A stretch of 14,940 nt of DNA from an uncultured Actinomycetes bacterium (GCA_946479725.1 CAMLHB010000042.1:1-14940); one strand, 5' to 3'; shown: positions 5,739 to 12,436, counted from the stretch's first letter. A program made the numbers and translations. The notes: a model not told the origin generated them from the letters alone.

Positions 5739-7283
5739 CTAGCGCGACGGCTTCTGGCTCAGCGCGACCATCGCCGCGCCGGAGCGCCCGGCCTCGGCCA
5801 ACGTCCTCAGCTCGAACCCGGCGAAGATCTCCTCCATCTCCTCCCGGCTCAGCGTCTCGCGATCGAGCGCCTGGGCGGCGAGCTCGTCGAGGCAGCCGCG
5901 GTTGGCGGCGAGCAGCGCCCGGGCCCGGCGGTAGGCCTCGCGAGCCAGCGTCATCGCCGCCTGGTCGACCTCGCGCCGGGTGGCGTCGGAGACGCGCCAG
6001 CCTTCGATCGGCAGGGCGATCGGCGGCGGCCCGTCGTGATCGACGGCGACGCCCATGCCGAATTCGGTGATCATCTGGGCGCAGACCGAGTAGACGTTGG
6101 CGAGGTCGGAGGAGACCCCCGAATAGCCCTCGCCGAACACCTCCTCCTCGGCCGCGCGGCCGCCCAGCGAGGTGACGACGCCGTCGAGCAGCTCCTCGCG
6201 CGAGCGCATGTAGCGGTCCTCGTCGACCGAGCGGGCGACGAACCCGAGCGCCGAGCCGCGCGGGACGATGCTGAGCATCTCCGGCGCCTCGTCGCTGACG
6301 AGGCGGAAGCAGAGCGCGTGGCCGGCCTCGTGGTAGGCGACGATCAACCGCTCTTTCTCGCTCATCTGGCGGCTCTGCTGGGAGCCGAGCGACTGGCGCA
6401 GCATCGCCTCGTCGAGGTCGGCGCGGGTGATGTAGAAGCGGCCGGCGCGGCCGGCGATGATCGCCCCCTCGTTGAGCGAGTTGGCGAGCTGGGCGCCGGT
6501 CATCCCGGTCGTCTTGCGGGCGACGTCGGCGAGGTCGAGGTCGGGGGCGAGCGGCTTGCCGCGGGCGTGGCTGCGGAGGATCGCCTCGCGGCCGACCCGG
6601 TCGGGAGCGGCGACGAGGACCTGGCGGTCGAAACGGCCGGGCCGCAGCAGCGCTTTGTCGAGCTTTTCGATGTGGTTGGAGGCGGCGATCACGATCACCA
6701 TCCCCGGGTCTTTCTCGAAGCCGTCGAGCTCGACCAGGAGCTGGTTCAGCGCCTGCTCGCGCTCGCTGGTGCCGCCGTCACCGCCACCGCTGGAGCGGGA
6801 GCCGCCGATCGCGTCGAGCTCGTCGATGAAGACGACGGCGCGGCCGGCCTTGCGCGCCTCCTTGAAGAGGCGGCGGATGCGGGCGGCGCCGCGGCCGACG
6901 AACATCTCGACGAAGCTGGAGCCGGAGGCGGCGAAGAAGTCGACGCCGGCCTCGGCGGCGACGGCGCGGGCGAGCATCGTCTTGCCGGTGCCGGGCGGGC
7001 CGTGGAGGAGGACGCCGCGCGGCGCCTTGGCCCCGAGGGCGGAGAAGCGGTCGGGTTCGCGCAGCCAGGCGGTGACGTCCATCAACTCCTCCTTGGCGGC
7101 GTCGACCCCCTGCACCTCCTCCCAGAGGACCGGCTCGGTGCGGGACGCCTTCACCGTCTCCGGCTTCGTCGACCCCATCATCCCTCGCATCATCTTCAGG
7201 AAGACGAAGCAGAGAATCGACATGAAGACGACCCCGAAGACGGGGTACCAGTTGAAAAAGAATTCCTGCACGCGAGTCGCCAT
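5739..7283 (-). CDS. ftsH: Short FtsH-type membrane AAA+ zinc protease
   Basis: 514 residues. One N-terminal membrane helix (about 13-32) leads straight into the AAA+ domain; the usual second helix and periplasmic domain of FtsH (600-650 residues) are missing. AAA+ motifs: Walker A GPPGTGKT (95-102), pore loop MFVG (127-130), Walker B VFIDE (151-155), second region of homology with Arg214 and Arg217 in RPGRFDR. Protease motifs: HEAGH (318-322), with Asp393 in SSDLANVY as probable third zinc ligand. All catalytic residues are present, so it should be an active ATP-driven protease. It is likely a second, specialised copy next to a canonical ftsH elsewhere, which is inference. ATG start at 7283 without a good ribosome binding site. 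Confidence 0.9.
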   Translation of the reverse strand: MATRVQEFFFNWYPVFGVVFMSILCFVFLKMMRGMMGSTKPETVKASRTEPVLWEEVQGVDAAKEELMDVTAWLREPDRFSALGAKAPRGVLLHGPPGTGKTMLARAVAAEAGVDFFAASGSSFVEMFVGRGAARIRRLFKEARKAGRAVVFIDELDAIGGSRSSGGGDGGTSEREQALNQLLVELDGFEKDPGMVIVIAASNHIEKLDKALLRPGRFDRQVLVAAPDRVGREAILRSHARGKPLAPDLDLADVARKTTGMTGAQLANSLNEGAIIAGRAGRFYITRADLDEAMLRQSLGSQQSRQMSEKERLIVAYHEAGHALCFRLVSDEAPEMLSIVPRGSALGFVARSVDEDRYMRSREELLDGVVTSLGGRAAEEEVFGEGYSGVSSDLANVYSVCAQMITEFGMGVAVDHDGPPPIALPIEGWRVSDATRREVDQAAMTLAREAYRRARALLAANRGCLDELAAQALDRETLSREEMEEIFAGFELRTLAEAGRSGAAMVALSQKPSR

Positions 7284-7385
7284 CGCTGCAGTGTGGACAC
7301 ATAACCGTCATTCCCCCATCGCACATCTGTCCAAATGTGGGCGAAGCGCTAAAGGTCGTGCCTGGGACGAGGCGCCTGCCCCCTG
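7284..7385. other. Upstream region of the ftsH-like gene
   Basis: Short non-coding stretch. It contains the symmetric TGTGGACACA (7292-7301) and, 26 bp further, CACAT...ATGTG (7322-7339). The inner TGGACA (7294-7299) and TGTCCA (7328-7333) are inverted copies of each other, a possible operator. I could not fit a -35/-10 pair with normal spacing for the minus strand. Confidence 0.25.
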
Positions 7386-7432
7386 GCGAGACCGCGGAAG
7401 AGGCCGATTATCGACTTCGTCTGCGGTCTCGC
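7386..7432. repeat. 47-bp palindrome directly after the metallo-hydrolase gene
   Basis: Perfect 10-bp arms GCGAGACCGC (7386-7395) and GCGGTCTCGC (7423-7432). Inside, GAAG/CTTC (7397-7400, 7415-7418) and CGA-TTA-TCG (7405-7413) nest further pairs. It starts two bases beyond the TAA stop (7434-7436) of the minus-strand hydrolase gene. It is not followed by a T-run in either direction, so it is either an unusual terminator, an mRNA 3'-end stabiliser or a dispersed palindromic repeat. Confidence 0.65.
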
Positions 7433-7433
7433 G

Positions 7434-8177
7434 TTAGCGTTCGACCTGGGAGCCGCCGACGATGGCGTCCTCGCCGGAGTCGCCGAAGACGACCCAGGCC
7501 TTGTTGCCGCCGTCGTAGTCGGGGGCCCAGAGCTTCAGCGTCGCCGGCCGGCCCCAGACCGTCACCTGCTCCTCGCAGGTGGAGTCGAGGCCGCGCCAGA
7601 TCCGCACGAAGGGGTTGCCCTCCCACTCGGCGGCAATCGTCGTCGGCTCGCGGTGGCCGGGGTGGACGGTGGTGTTCGGCGGCAGCTCCAGCAGCCGCAT
7701 CACCGAGGCCTTGAGGTCGGCGAAGCCGCTGGCGCCGGGGGCCATCGTCCCGCCCACCGTTCCCTTGAAGAGGACGTCGGCGGTGAAGACGTCGGAGCCG
7801 TTGACGAGGAAGGCGAGGTGGCCGGCGGCATGGCCGGGGGTGTAGATGGCTTCGACCTCGAGGCCGCCGGCGTCGAGCTTCCCGCCATCGCCGAGGACGA
7901 TCTCGACCTCGTCGTCGAGCTCGGCGGCGCAGTCGGCGTGGGCGACCAGCGGCGGGTTGTCGAGCTGCGCCCGCGCCTCGGCGAGGCCGGCGACGTGATC
8001 GGCGTGCGGGTGGGTGACGAGGACGTGGGTGATCTCGATCCCGTCGCGCTCCGCCTGCTCCAGCAGCGGTCCCAGCTCTTCGTTGCCGTCGATGAGGACG
8101 CCGCTGCCGCGATCGGGGTCGGCGACCAGGTAGGCGTTCGACAGCCACATCGGGTTCTCGGTCCTCTCAACGATCAC
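7434..8177 (-). CDS. Metallo-beta-lactamase-fold hydrolase, glyoxalase II-like
   Basis: 247 residues. The dinuclear metal site is complete: THPHADH (His56, His58, Asp60, His61), TPGH (His116), FTAD (Asp134) and VHPGH (His175). The TPGHAAGHLAF and HPGHREPTT contexts are those of glyoxalase II-type thioesterases and hydrolases rather than beta-lactamases. After the core, about 55 C-terminal residues (around QVTVWGRPATLKLWAPDYDG) form an extra beta-rich tail I do not recognise. It starts at GTG 8177 behind a strong GAGGAGG (8182-8188), 44 bp after the alpha/beta hydrolase stop, so it may be the last gene of the lipid operon transcript. The substrate is unknown. Confidence 0.85.
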   Translation of the reverse strand: MIVERTENPMWLSNAYLVADPDRGSGVLIDGNEELGPLLEQAERDGIEITHVLVTHPHADHVAGLAEARAQLDNPPLVAHADCAAELDDEVEIVLGDGGKLDAGGLEVEAIYTPGHAAGHLAFLVNGSDVFTADVLFKGTVGGTMAPGASGFADLKASVMRLLELPPNTTVHPGHREPTTIAAEWEGNPFVRIWRGLDSTCEEQVTVWGRPATLKLWAPDYDGGNKAWVVFGDSGEDAIVGGSQVER

Positions 8178-8181
8178 TGCT

Positions 8182-8188
8182 CCTCCTC
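8182..8188 (-). promoter_or_regulatory. Ribosome binding site of the metallo-hydrolase gene
   Basis: GAGGAGG on the minus strand, 4 bases before the GTG at 8177; it fixes that start. Confidence 0.7.
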
Positions 8189-8204
8189 AGTTCCACGGTT
8201 GGGG

Positions 8205-8248
8205 GTGTCTGAGGTTAACCCTCATATGTGAGGGTCAAACTCAGACAC
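8205..8248. repeat. 44-bp palindrome spanning the stop codon of the alpha/beta hydrolase gene
   Basis: Outer arms GTGTCTGAG (8205-8213) and CTCAGACAC (8240-8248) and inner arms CCCTCA/TGAGGG around TATG make a near-continuous 22-bp inverted repeat with 19 of 22 positions symmetric. Read on the minus strand from its first base, in the hydrolase frame, it encodes VSEFDPHI and then TGA, so it supplies the C-terminus and stop of that protein. The other strand reads nearly the same peptide, VSEVNPHM. There is no T-run to suggest an ordinary terminator. Confidence 0.75.
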
Positions 8249-9007
8249 GTCTGCGGCGCTGCCGTCGAGGAGGGTCTGGGCGACGAACTGGGGGTCGTCC
8301 CAGGTGGGGGTGTGGCCGACGCCGGGGAGGACGAGGAAGCGGGCGCCGGTGGGGCGGCGGTGCGGCTTCGGCGGGCCGAGCAGGCGGTCCTTCTCGCACC
8401 AGGCGATCGTCACCGGCACCTCCTCGGGATAGCCGGCCGGGTCGAAGACGTGGTTGCGCATCGCCCGGTTGGCGGCGTCGTAGCCCTCGCCGTCGAGCCA
8501 GCCGAGGGCCAGCGCCCGGGCCGCGTCGGGCGGGATCCGCTCCGGGTGCGCGGCGATCGACTGGAAGGCGGCGTGGCGGGTCTGCGGGAACTGCAGGGCG
8601 ATCCCGAGGAAGGGGCGCGCGGCCTTCAGCCAGGGCGAGTCGCGCAGCAGCACCCGCCCGCCGCCGCCAGCCGGTTCGCCGAGCGGCCGCGACCAGAGGC
8701 CGGCGGGAGAGAGGGTCGTGACCGAGGCCGCCCAGCCGAACCGTCCCATTTCCAGCGCCACCCAGCCGCCGAGCGAGTTGCCGGCGACGTGCGGGCGCTC
8801 GACCCCGTTGCGGGCGCACTCCTCGTGCACGGCGCGCGCCAGATTGGCGGCGGTCGGCTCTTCGCCCTCGGGCAGCGGCGGCGTCTGCCCGAACCCCGGC
8901 ATGTCGACGGCGTGCACCTCGCGCTCGCCCTCCAGCAGCGGGATCACCGGCTCCCAGATGCTGCGGGTGCCGCCGAGGCCGTGGAGCAGCAGCAGGTCCC
9001 GGCTCAC
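8222..9007 (-). CDS. Alpha/beta hydrolase
   Basis: 261 residues from the GTG at 9007, whose GTGA overlaps the stop of the cyclopropane synthase gene. Fold marks: LLLLHGLGG oxyanion region (5-13), VHAVDMPGFG (31-40), nucleophile elbow GNSLGG with Ser78, acid Asp207 in WCEKDRLL, and His232 in GVGHTPTWDDP. It is a cytoplasmic esterase/lipase-type enzyme with no signal peptide. The last eight residues, VSEFDPHI, and the stop come from the palindrome at 8205-8248. The fold is complete without them, near TLLDG. As the fourth gene of a fatty-acid-modifying operon it could act on an acyl ester or thioester; this is inference. Confidence 0.88.
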   Translation of the reverse strand: MSRDLLLLHGLGGTRSIWEPVIPLLEGEREVHAVDMPGFGQTPPLPEGEEPTAANLARAVHEECARNGVERPHVAGNSLGGWVALEMGRFGWAASVTTLSPAGLWSRPLGEPAGGGGRVLLRDSPWLKAARPFLGIALQFPQTRHAAFQSIAAHPERIPPDAARALALGWLDGEGYDAANRAMRNHVFDPAGYPEEVPVTIAWCEKDRLLGPPKPHRRPTGARFLVLPGVGHTPTWDDPQFVAQTLLDGSAADVSEFDPHI

Positions 9008-10191
9008 CGCGCGCCCGGCTTCGCGAAGAGCGCCTGCACGTCGCCGATCCGCCGCTCGCGGAAGCCCGCCTCCGAGGAGCTGAGGTAGAAGTCCCAGAGG
9101 CGGCGGAAGCGCTCGTCGTAGCCGCGGGCGCGCAGCGCCTCCCAGGCGGCGAAGAAGCGCTGGCGCCACTCGGCCAGGGTCGGCGGGTAGTGGGCGGTGA
9201 TGTCGTCGAGCCAGACCTGCTTCATCGAGGTCACGCGCTCGAGGCAGCCGGCGATCAGCCCCTCCGAGGGCAGGCAGCCGCCGGGGAAGACGTGGGTGTT
9301 GGCGAAGCTCTTCGCCGCCTTCTCGATCGCGTAGATGCGGTCGTCGATCGTGATCGCCTGCAGCAGCATCAGCCCGTCGTCGCTGAGCAGCTGGTCGCAG
9401 CGGCGGAAGTAGTCGTCGAAGTACTGCCAGCCGACCGCCTCGATCATCTCGACGCTGACGAGGCGGTCGAAGCGGCCCTTGAGGTCGCGGTAGTCCCGCA
9501 GCAGCACCGTCACCTGGCCGTCGAGCCCGGCCTCGCGGACGCGGCGCCGCGCCAGCTCGTACTGCTCGCGGGAGATCGTCGTCGTGGTCACCCGGCAGCC
9601 GCTGCGCCGCGCCGCGTGGATCGCCATCCCGCCCCAACCGGTGCCGATCTCCAGCAGGTGGTTCTCGGGCCCGAGCTGGAGGCGGTCGCAGATGCGGTCG
9701 AGCTTCGCCAGCTGCGCTCTCTCGAGGCTCATCGTGTCGTCAGCGAAGTAGGCGCAGCTGTACATCATCCGCTTGTCGAGGAAGGACTCGAAGAGGTCGT
9801 TGCCAAGGTCGTAGTGGGCGGAGATGTTGCGGCGCGAACCGCTGCGGGTGTTCTCGGGGACGAGGTGGCGGACCCGGTGCCAGAGCCCGCGCGGGCGGGC
9901 GATCAGGCCGCGGACCCCATCCATCTCGCGCAGCTCGCGGGCGGCGATGCGGATCAGGGAAACGAGGTCGTCGGTCTCCCAGAGGCCGTCGACGTAGCCT
10001 TCGCCGAGGCCGACGCTGCCGCGCAGCGGCCCGCGCCAGGCGGCGGGGTCGTTGACCTGGATCGTCGCCGTCAGTTCGGCGTCCGGGGGGCCGAAGCTGC
10101 GTTCGCGCGAGCCTTCGACGACCTCGATCCGTCCCTGGCTGAGGCGGCCGAGGACGGCGCCGACGCCGGCGCGAGCGAGCCCGTCCCTCAT
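9004..10191 (-). CDS. cfa: Cyclopropane-fatty-acyl-phospholipid synthase-like SAM methyltransferase
   Basis: 395 residues, the normal length for CFA synthases. An N-terminal lipid-binding domain (about 1-115) with GLGEGYVDGLWETDDL is followed by the family block AHYDLGNDLFESFLD and MMYSCAYF (125-149). Next is the SAM-binding motif LEIGTGWGG (180-188), then SVEMIEAVG and the C-terminal FPGGCLPS. The enzyme transfers a methylene or methyl group from S-adenosylmethionine to a double bond of membrane phospholipid acyl chains. ATG at 10189-10191 overlaps the DUF1365 stop (ATGA). Next to an FAD oxidoreductase and DUF1365 protein, the product may be a further oxidised or methylated acyl chain rather than a plain cyclopropane; this is inference. 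Confidence 0.92.
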   Translation of the reverse strand: MRDGLARAGVGAVLGRLSQGRIEVVEGSRERSFGPPDAELTATIQVNDPAAWRGPLRGSVGLGEGYVDGLWETDDLVSLIRIAARELREMDGVRGLIARPRGLWHRVRHLVPENTRSGSRRNISAHYDLGNDLFESFLDKRMMYSCAYFADDTMSLERAQLAKLDRICDRLQLGPENHLLEIGTGWGGMAIHAARRSGCRVTTTTISREQYELARRRVREAGLDGQVTVLLRDYRDLKGRFDRLVSVEMIEAVGWQYFDDYFRRCDQLLSDDGLMLLQAITIDDRIYAIEKAAKSFANTHVFPGGCLPSEGLIAGCLERVTSMKQVWLDDITAHYPPTLAEWRQRFFAAWEALRARGYDERFRRLWDFYLSSSEAGFRERRIGDVQALFAKPGAR

Positions 10192-11114
10192 GGCGAAATG
10201 AACCCTCGCGGGCGTGCACCCTCCGGGTGCGGGTGGTACCGAGCGCCCTTCAGCTTCAGCCGCAGCGCCTGCGCGTAGATCTTCGCGACGACCTGCAGGG
10301 ACATGGCGGGGTAGCGCGCCAGCATCCGGTTCAAGGTGCCGCGGGAGAGCTCCCGCCGCCGCAGGTTCAGCGTCGCGTCGAAGGTGGCGGCTCGCCGAGT
10401 CCGCGACAACCCGGACTCTGTACGGGTTGGGGCGGACTCGCGCGGGCGCGACGCGATCTGGACGGCGATGGTTTCGCCGGGCTCGGAGGCGCGGAAGGAG
10501 TAGGTCTGGTCCATGCCCATCAGGGGGGAGACGTGGAAGGCCTTGTCGAGGTCGTCCGCGAGGACCGTACCCCGGCGCTCCCCGCGCGCCAAGACGTAGG
10601 GGTGGCGCTCGCCCCAGGGGATGTTCGCGACGTCGGCCACGACTGCCTCTACCCGCTCACCCGCCTCGTCGAAGCAGTAATAGAAGGAGACCGGGTTGAA
10701 CGAGTGGCCGAAGTAGCGGAGGCCGGCGAGGAGGCGGACCGGGCCGGAAGGGCGGGCGCCGGTTGCCTCCTCGACCGCCTCGCGCGCGCACTCGTCCAGC
10801 GGACGCGCCGGGTCGCCCATGAAGTCCTCGCGGCGGAAGCGCGCCGGCGCGGCGCGGCGGGCCGAGAAGAGCGGGAAGGGATCCAGCACCTCCGGCAGCT
10901 CTTCCAGATCGAGGTACATGAGGAAGAGGGGGTAGCGGAACTCGTGCTGGACGGGTTCGAAGCGGCGGTGGCGTATCCAGCCCTCGTAGACAGCGGAGGC
11001 GGGTGCGGGTGGGCGTGCGGGGGGGGGTGGGAGGGACAAGGGGTGGGGGTGGGCGGGCACCAGCGGGGCGGGCCCGGCGACCCCCACCCCGTGTCCCTCG
11101 AGCGCAGCCGTCAT
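10188..11114 (-). CDS. DUF1365 family protein carrying two palindrome-derived insertions
   Basis: 308 residues from ATG 11112-11114 behind AGGAGGT. Family marks: SAVYEGWIRHRRFEPVQHEF near 40-59, YLDLEEL, the block GHSFNPVSFYYCF, VANIPWGERH, FHVSPLMGMDQTY, and C-terminal AKIYAQALRLKLKGARYHPHP. DUF1365 proteins nearly always travel with an FAD oxidoreductase and a CFA-type methyltransferase; their activity is not established. Two parts look foreign: residues 6-28 (Gly/Val/His/Pro-rich) coincide codon for codon with a 69-bp palindrome, and 225-240 (ESAPTRTESGLSRTR) with a 45-bp palindrome, where relatives I recall have a short turn. Both keep the frame. A run of nine C lies at 11019-11027 (coding strand). 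Confidence 0.85.
   Translation of the reverse strand: MTAALEGHGVGVAGPAPLVPAHPHPLSLPPPPARPPAPASAVYEGWIRHRRFEPVQHEFRYPLFLMYLDLEELPEVLDPFPLFSARRAAPARFRREDFMGDPARPLDECAREAVEEATGARPSGPVRLLAGLRYFGHSFNPVSFYYCFDEAGERVEAVVADVANIPWGERHPYVLARGERRGTVLADDLDKAFHVSPLMGMDQTYSFRASEPGETIAVQIASRPRESAPTRTESGLSRTRRAATFDATLNLRRRELSRGTLNRMLARYPAMSLQVVAKIYAQALRLKLKGARYHPHPEGARPRGFISP
10396..10440. repeat. 45-bp palindrome inside the DUF1365 gene
   Basis: 17-bp arms, CGAGTCCGCGACAACCC (10396-10412) and GGGTTGGGGCGGACTCG (10424-10440), match in 15 of 17 positions around an 11-base loop. The loop side also carries CGGACTC (10412-10418), which can pair alternatively with GAGTCCG (10397-10403). The length is 15 codons. 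It encodes ESAPTRTESGLSRTR at residues 226-240 of the DUF1365 protein. Confidence 0.7.
11001..11072 (+). other. Dense G-run tract (potential G-quadruplex), including a G9 run
   Basis: More than eight runs of three or more G lie on the plus strand: 11001-11003, 11007-11009, 11011-11013, G9 at 11019-11027, 11029-11031, 11033-11035, 11040-11043, 11045-11049, 11051-11053, 11055-11057, 11065-11068 and 11070-11072. This is the template strand of the DUF1365 gene, near its start. The tract can form quadruplexes on one strand and overlaps the 69-bp palindrome. Confidence 0.5.
11031..11099. repeat. 69-bp palindrome at the 5' end of the DUF1365 gene
   Basis: 20-bp arms, GAGGGACAAG + GGGTGGGGGT (11031-11050) and ACCCCCACCC + CGTGTCCCTC (11080-11099), match in 19 of 20 positions around a 29-base GC-rich loop. 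It covers exactly 23 codons, residues 6-28 of the DUF1365 protein, beginning and ending on codon boundaries. Confidence 0.75.
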
Positions 11115-12436
11115 GCCACCACCACCTCCTCCCACAAGCGAACTGCATCAACTTCGCTACCTGCTGGGTTGCCAAGTTGATGCAGTTCGGGGGGAGCAGC
11201 ACCTTCGATGCTCTCGACTGCTCGCTGCGCACTGACCACGCCGTCCTCGTGGAAGCCCCAGCCCCAGTAGGCGCCGCAGTAGTGGGTGCGGCCGCCGTTG
11301 CCGGAGATCTCGGGGTGGCGGGACTGGGCGACGACGCCCTCCTTGGTGTAGACGGGGTGGTCATAGGAGATGCGGCGGATCGCCTTCTCCGGATCGATCT
11401 GATCGCTGCGGTTCAGGGTGACGAAGTAGTTCTGCTTGGCGCGCAGACGCTGCAGGTGGTTCATCCAGTAGGTGACGGTGGTGCCGGTGGCGGGCTCGTC
11501 GGCGAGGTGGAAGTTCCAGCTCGACCAGGTGGCGCGGCGACGCGGCATCACCGAAGCGTCGGTGTGGAGGACGGCCTCGTTGCGCTGGTAGGGGATCGCG
11601 CCGAGGATTTCGCGCTCGGCCTCGCTGGGATCGGCGAGCAGGGCCAGCGCCTGGTCGGAGTGGGTGGCGATCACGACCTGGTCGAACTCCTCGCTCTCGC
11701 AGCCGTCGGCCTCGATCCGCACCCGGTCCGGCAGCCGCTCGATCCGCCGTACCGCCGCCCGCAGCCGCACCCGGTCCCGCCACGGCGCCGTGATCGCCTC
11801 GACGTAGCTGCGCGAGCCGCCGCTCACGGTTCGCCAGCGCGGCCGGTCGCGGAGGCTGTACATCCCGTGGTTCTCGAAGAACTCGGCCATGAAGCTGGCC
11901 GGGAAGCTCCACATCTGCGCCGGGTCCGCTGACCAAACCGCGCTCGCCTGCGGCACGATCAGGCGCTCGACGAAGTGGCGGGAGAAACCCTGCTGCTCGA
12001 GCCAGTGGCCGAGCGAGGGCGCGGTCCCGTTCATCCCGATCAGCGCCCGCGCCTCGCGGTTGAAGCGGCGCCAGTCGCGCAGCATCCCGAGGAAGGTCGG
12101 GCTGACCAGGTGGCGGGGCCGGGCGAAGAGGCCCCAGGGCGTGCCGGAGTACTCGAAGCGGCCGCGGCCGTCGGCGACCGAGAAGCTCATGTGGGAGGGC
12201 TGGCTCGCCACCCCCAGCTCGGCCAGCAGCGCTTCGAAGTTGGGGTAGTTGCGGTCATTGAAGACGATGAAGCCGGTGTCGACCCAGTGGGTCCCATCCT
12301 CGGTCTCGACCGGCACCGTGTGGGTGTGACCGCCGATCCGAGCGCCCGCCTCGTAGACGACGATCTCGTGCTCGGAGTGCAGGCGATGCGCAGCCACCAA
12401 CCCCGATATCCCGGTCCCGACGATTGCGATCCTCAT
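11111..12436 (-). CDS. FAD-dependent oxidoreductase (flavin amine oxidase-like) of the lipid operon
   Basis: 441 residues. The N-terminal Rossmann motif is IVGTGISGLVAAHRL (5-19), with VYEAGARIGGHTHT (27-40) binding the FAD; the closing FAD motif is YCGAYWGWGFHEDGVVSA. Members of this subgroup are encoded beside CFA synthase and DUF1365 genes and are thought to desaturate or oxidise modified acyl chains; relatives act in furan fatty acid formation in alphaproteobacteria, as I recall. ATG at 12436 with AGGGA 8 bases upstream. The stop overlaps the DUF1365 start (ATGA). The family sequence appears to end near residue 412. The last 29 residues include the palindrome-encoded ELHQLGNPAGSEVDAV (417-432) and then RLWEEVVVA, whose codons form the next gene's ribosome binding site. 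Confidence 0.88.
   Translation of the reverse strand: MRIAIVGTGISGLVAAHRLHSEHEIVVYEAGARIGGHTHTVPVETEDGTHWVDTGFIVFNDRNYPNFEALLAELGVASQPSHMSFSVADGRGRFEYSGTPWGLFARPRHLVSPTFLGMLRDWRRFNREARALIGMNGTAPSLGHWLEQQGFSRHFVERLIVPQASAVWSADPAQMWSFPASFMAEFFENHGMYSLRDRPRWRTVSGGSRSYVEAITAPWRDRVRLRAAVRRIERLPDRVRIEADGCESEEFDQVVIATHSDQALALLADPSEAEREILGAIPYQRNEAVLHTDASVMPRRRATWSSWNFHLADEPATGTTVTYWMNHLQRLRAKQNYFVTLNRSDQIDPEKAIRRISYDHPVYTKEGVVAQSRHPEISGNGGRTHYCGAYWGWGFHEDGVVSAQRAVESIEGAAPPELHQLGNPAGSEVDAVRLWEEVVVA
11124..11130 (-). promoter_or_regulatory. Ribosome binding site of the DUF1365 gene
   Basis: AGGAGGT on the minus strand, 9 bases before ATG 11112-11114 and inside the last codons of the oxidoreductase gene. 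It favours the ATG at 11114 over the in-frame upstream ATG at 11135. Confidence 0.7.
11139..11190 (-). repeat. 52-bp protein-coding palindromic element, copy 1 (oxidoreductase C-terminus)
   Basis: Perfect 16-bp arms CGAACTGCATCAACTT (11139-11154) and AAGTTGATGCAGTTCG (11174-11189) surround a 19-base loop. The 51-bp palindrome plus one further G (11190) is identical to copy 2 at 13565-13616. In the gene's frame it encodes ELHQLGNPAGSEVDAV. No T-run follows, so it is not an ordinary terminator. Confidence 0.93.

Noticed and set aside
4133..7304. Very long plus-strand reading frames (about 520 and 530 codons) opposite the TSUP, DUF2236 and ftsH-like genes
   Set aside because: Their translations are low-complexity Gly/Ala/Arg/Glu/Val sequence, the usual mirror of high-GC coding; the minus-strand frames carry clear family motifs.
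7299..7333. Promoter for the ftsH-like gene using TGGACA (minus strand of 7328-7333) and TTATGT (7299-7304)
   Set aside because: The spacer would be 23 bp, too long for a normal housekeeping promoter.
10205..10235. Small GC hairpin GCACCC-TCC-GGGTGC at the end of the DUF1365 gene
   Set aside because: Six-base arms in GC-rich DNA coding the conserved HPHPEG tail; expected by chance and not comparable to the longer palindromes.
11139..11190. 52-bp palindrome as a rho-independent terminator
   Set aside because: There is no T-run after either arm in either direction, one copy lies near the start of a gene, and both copies are translated inside reading frames.
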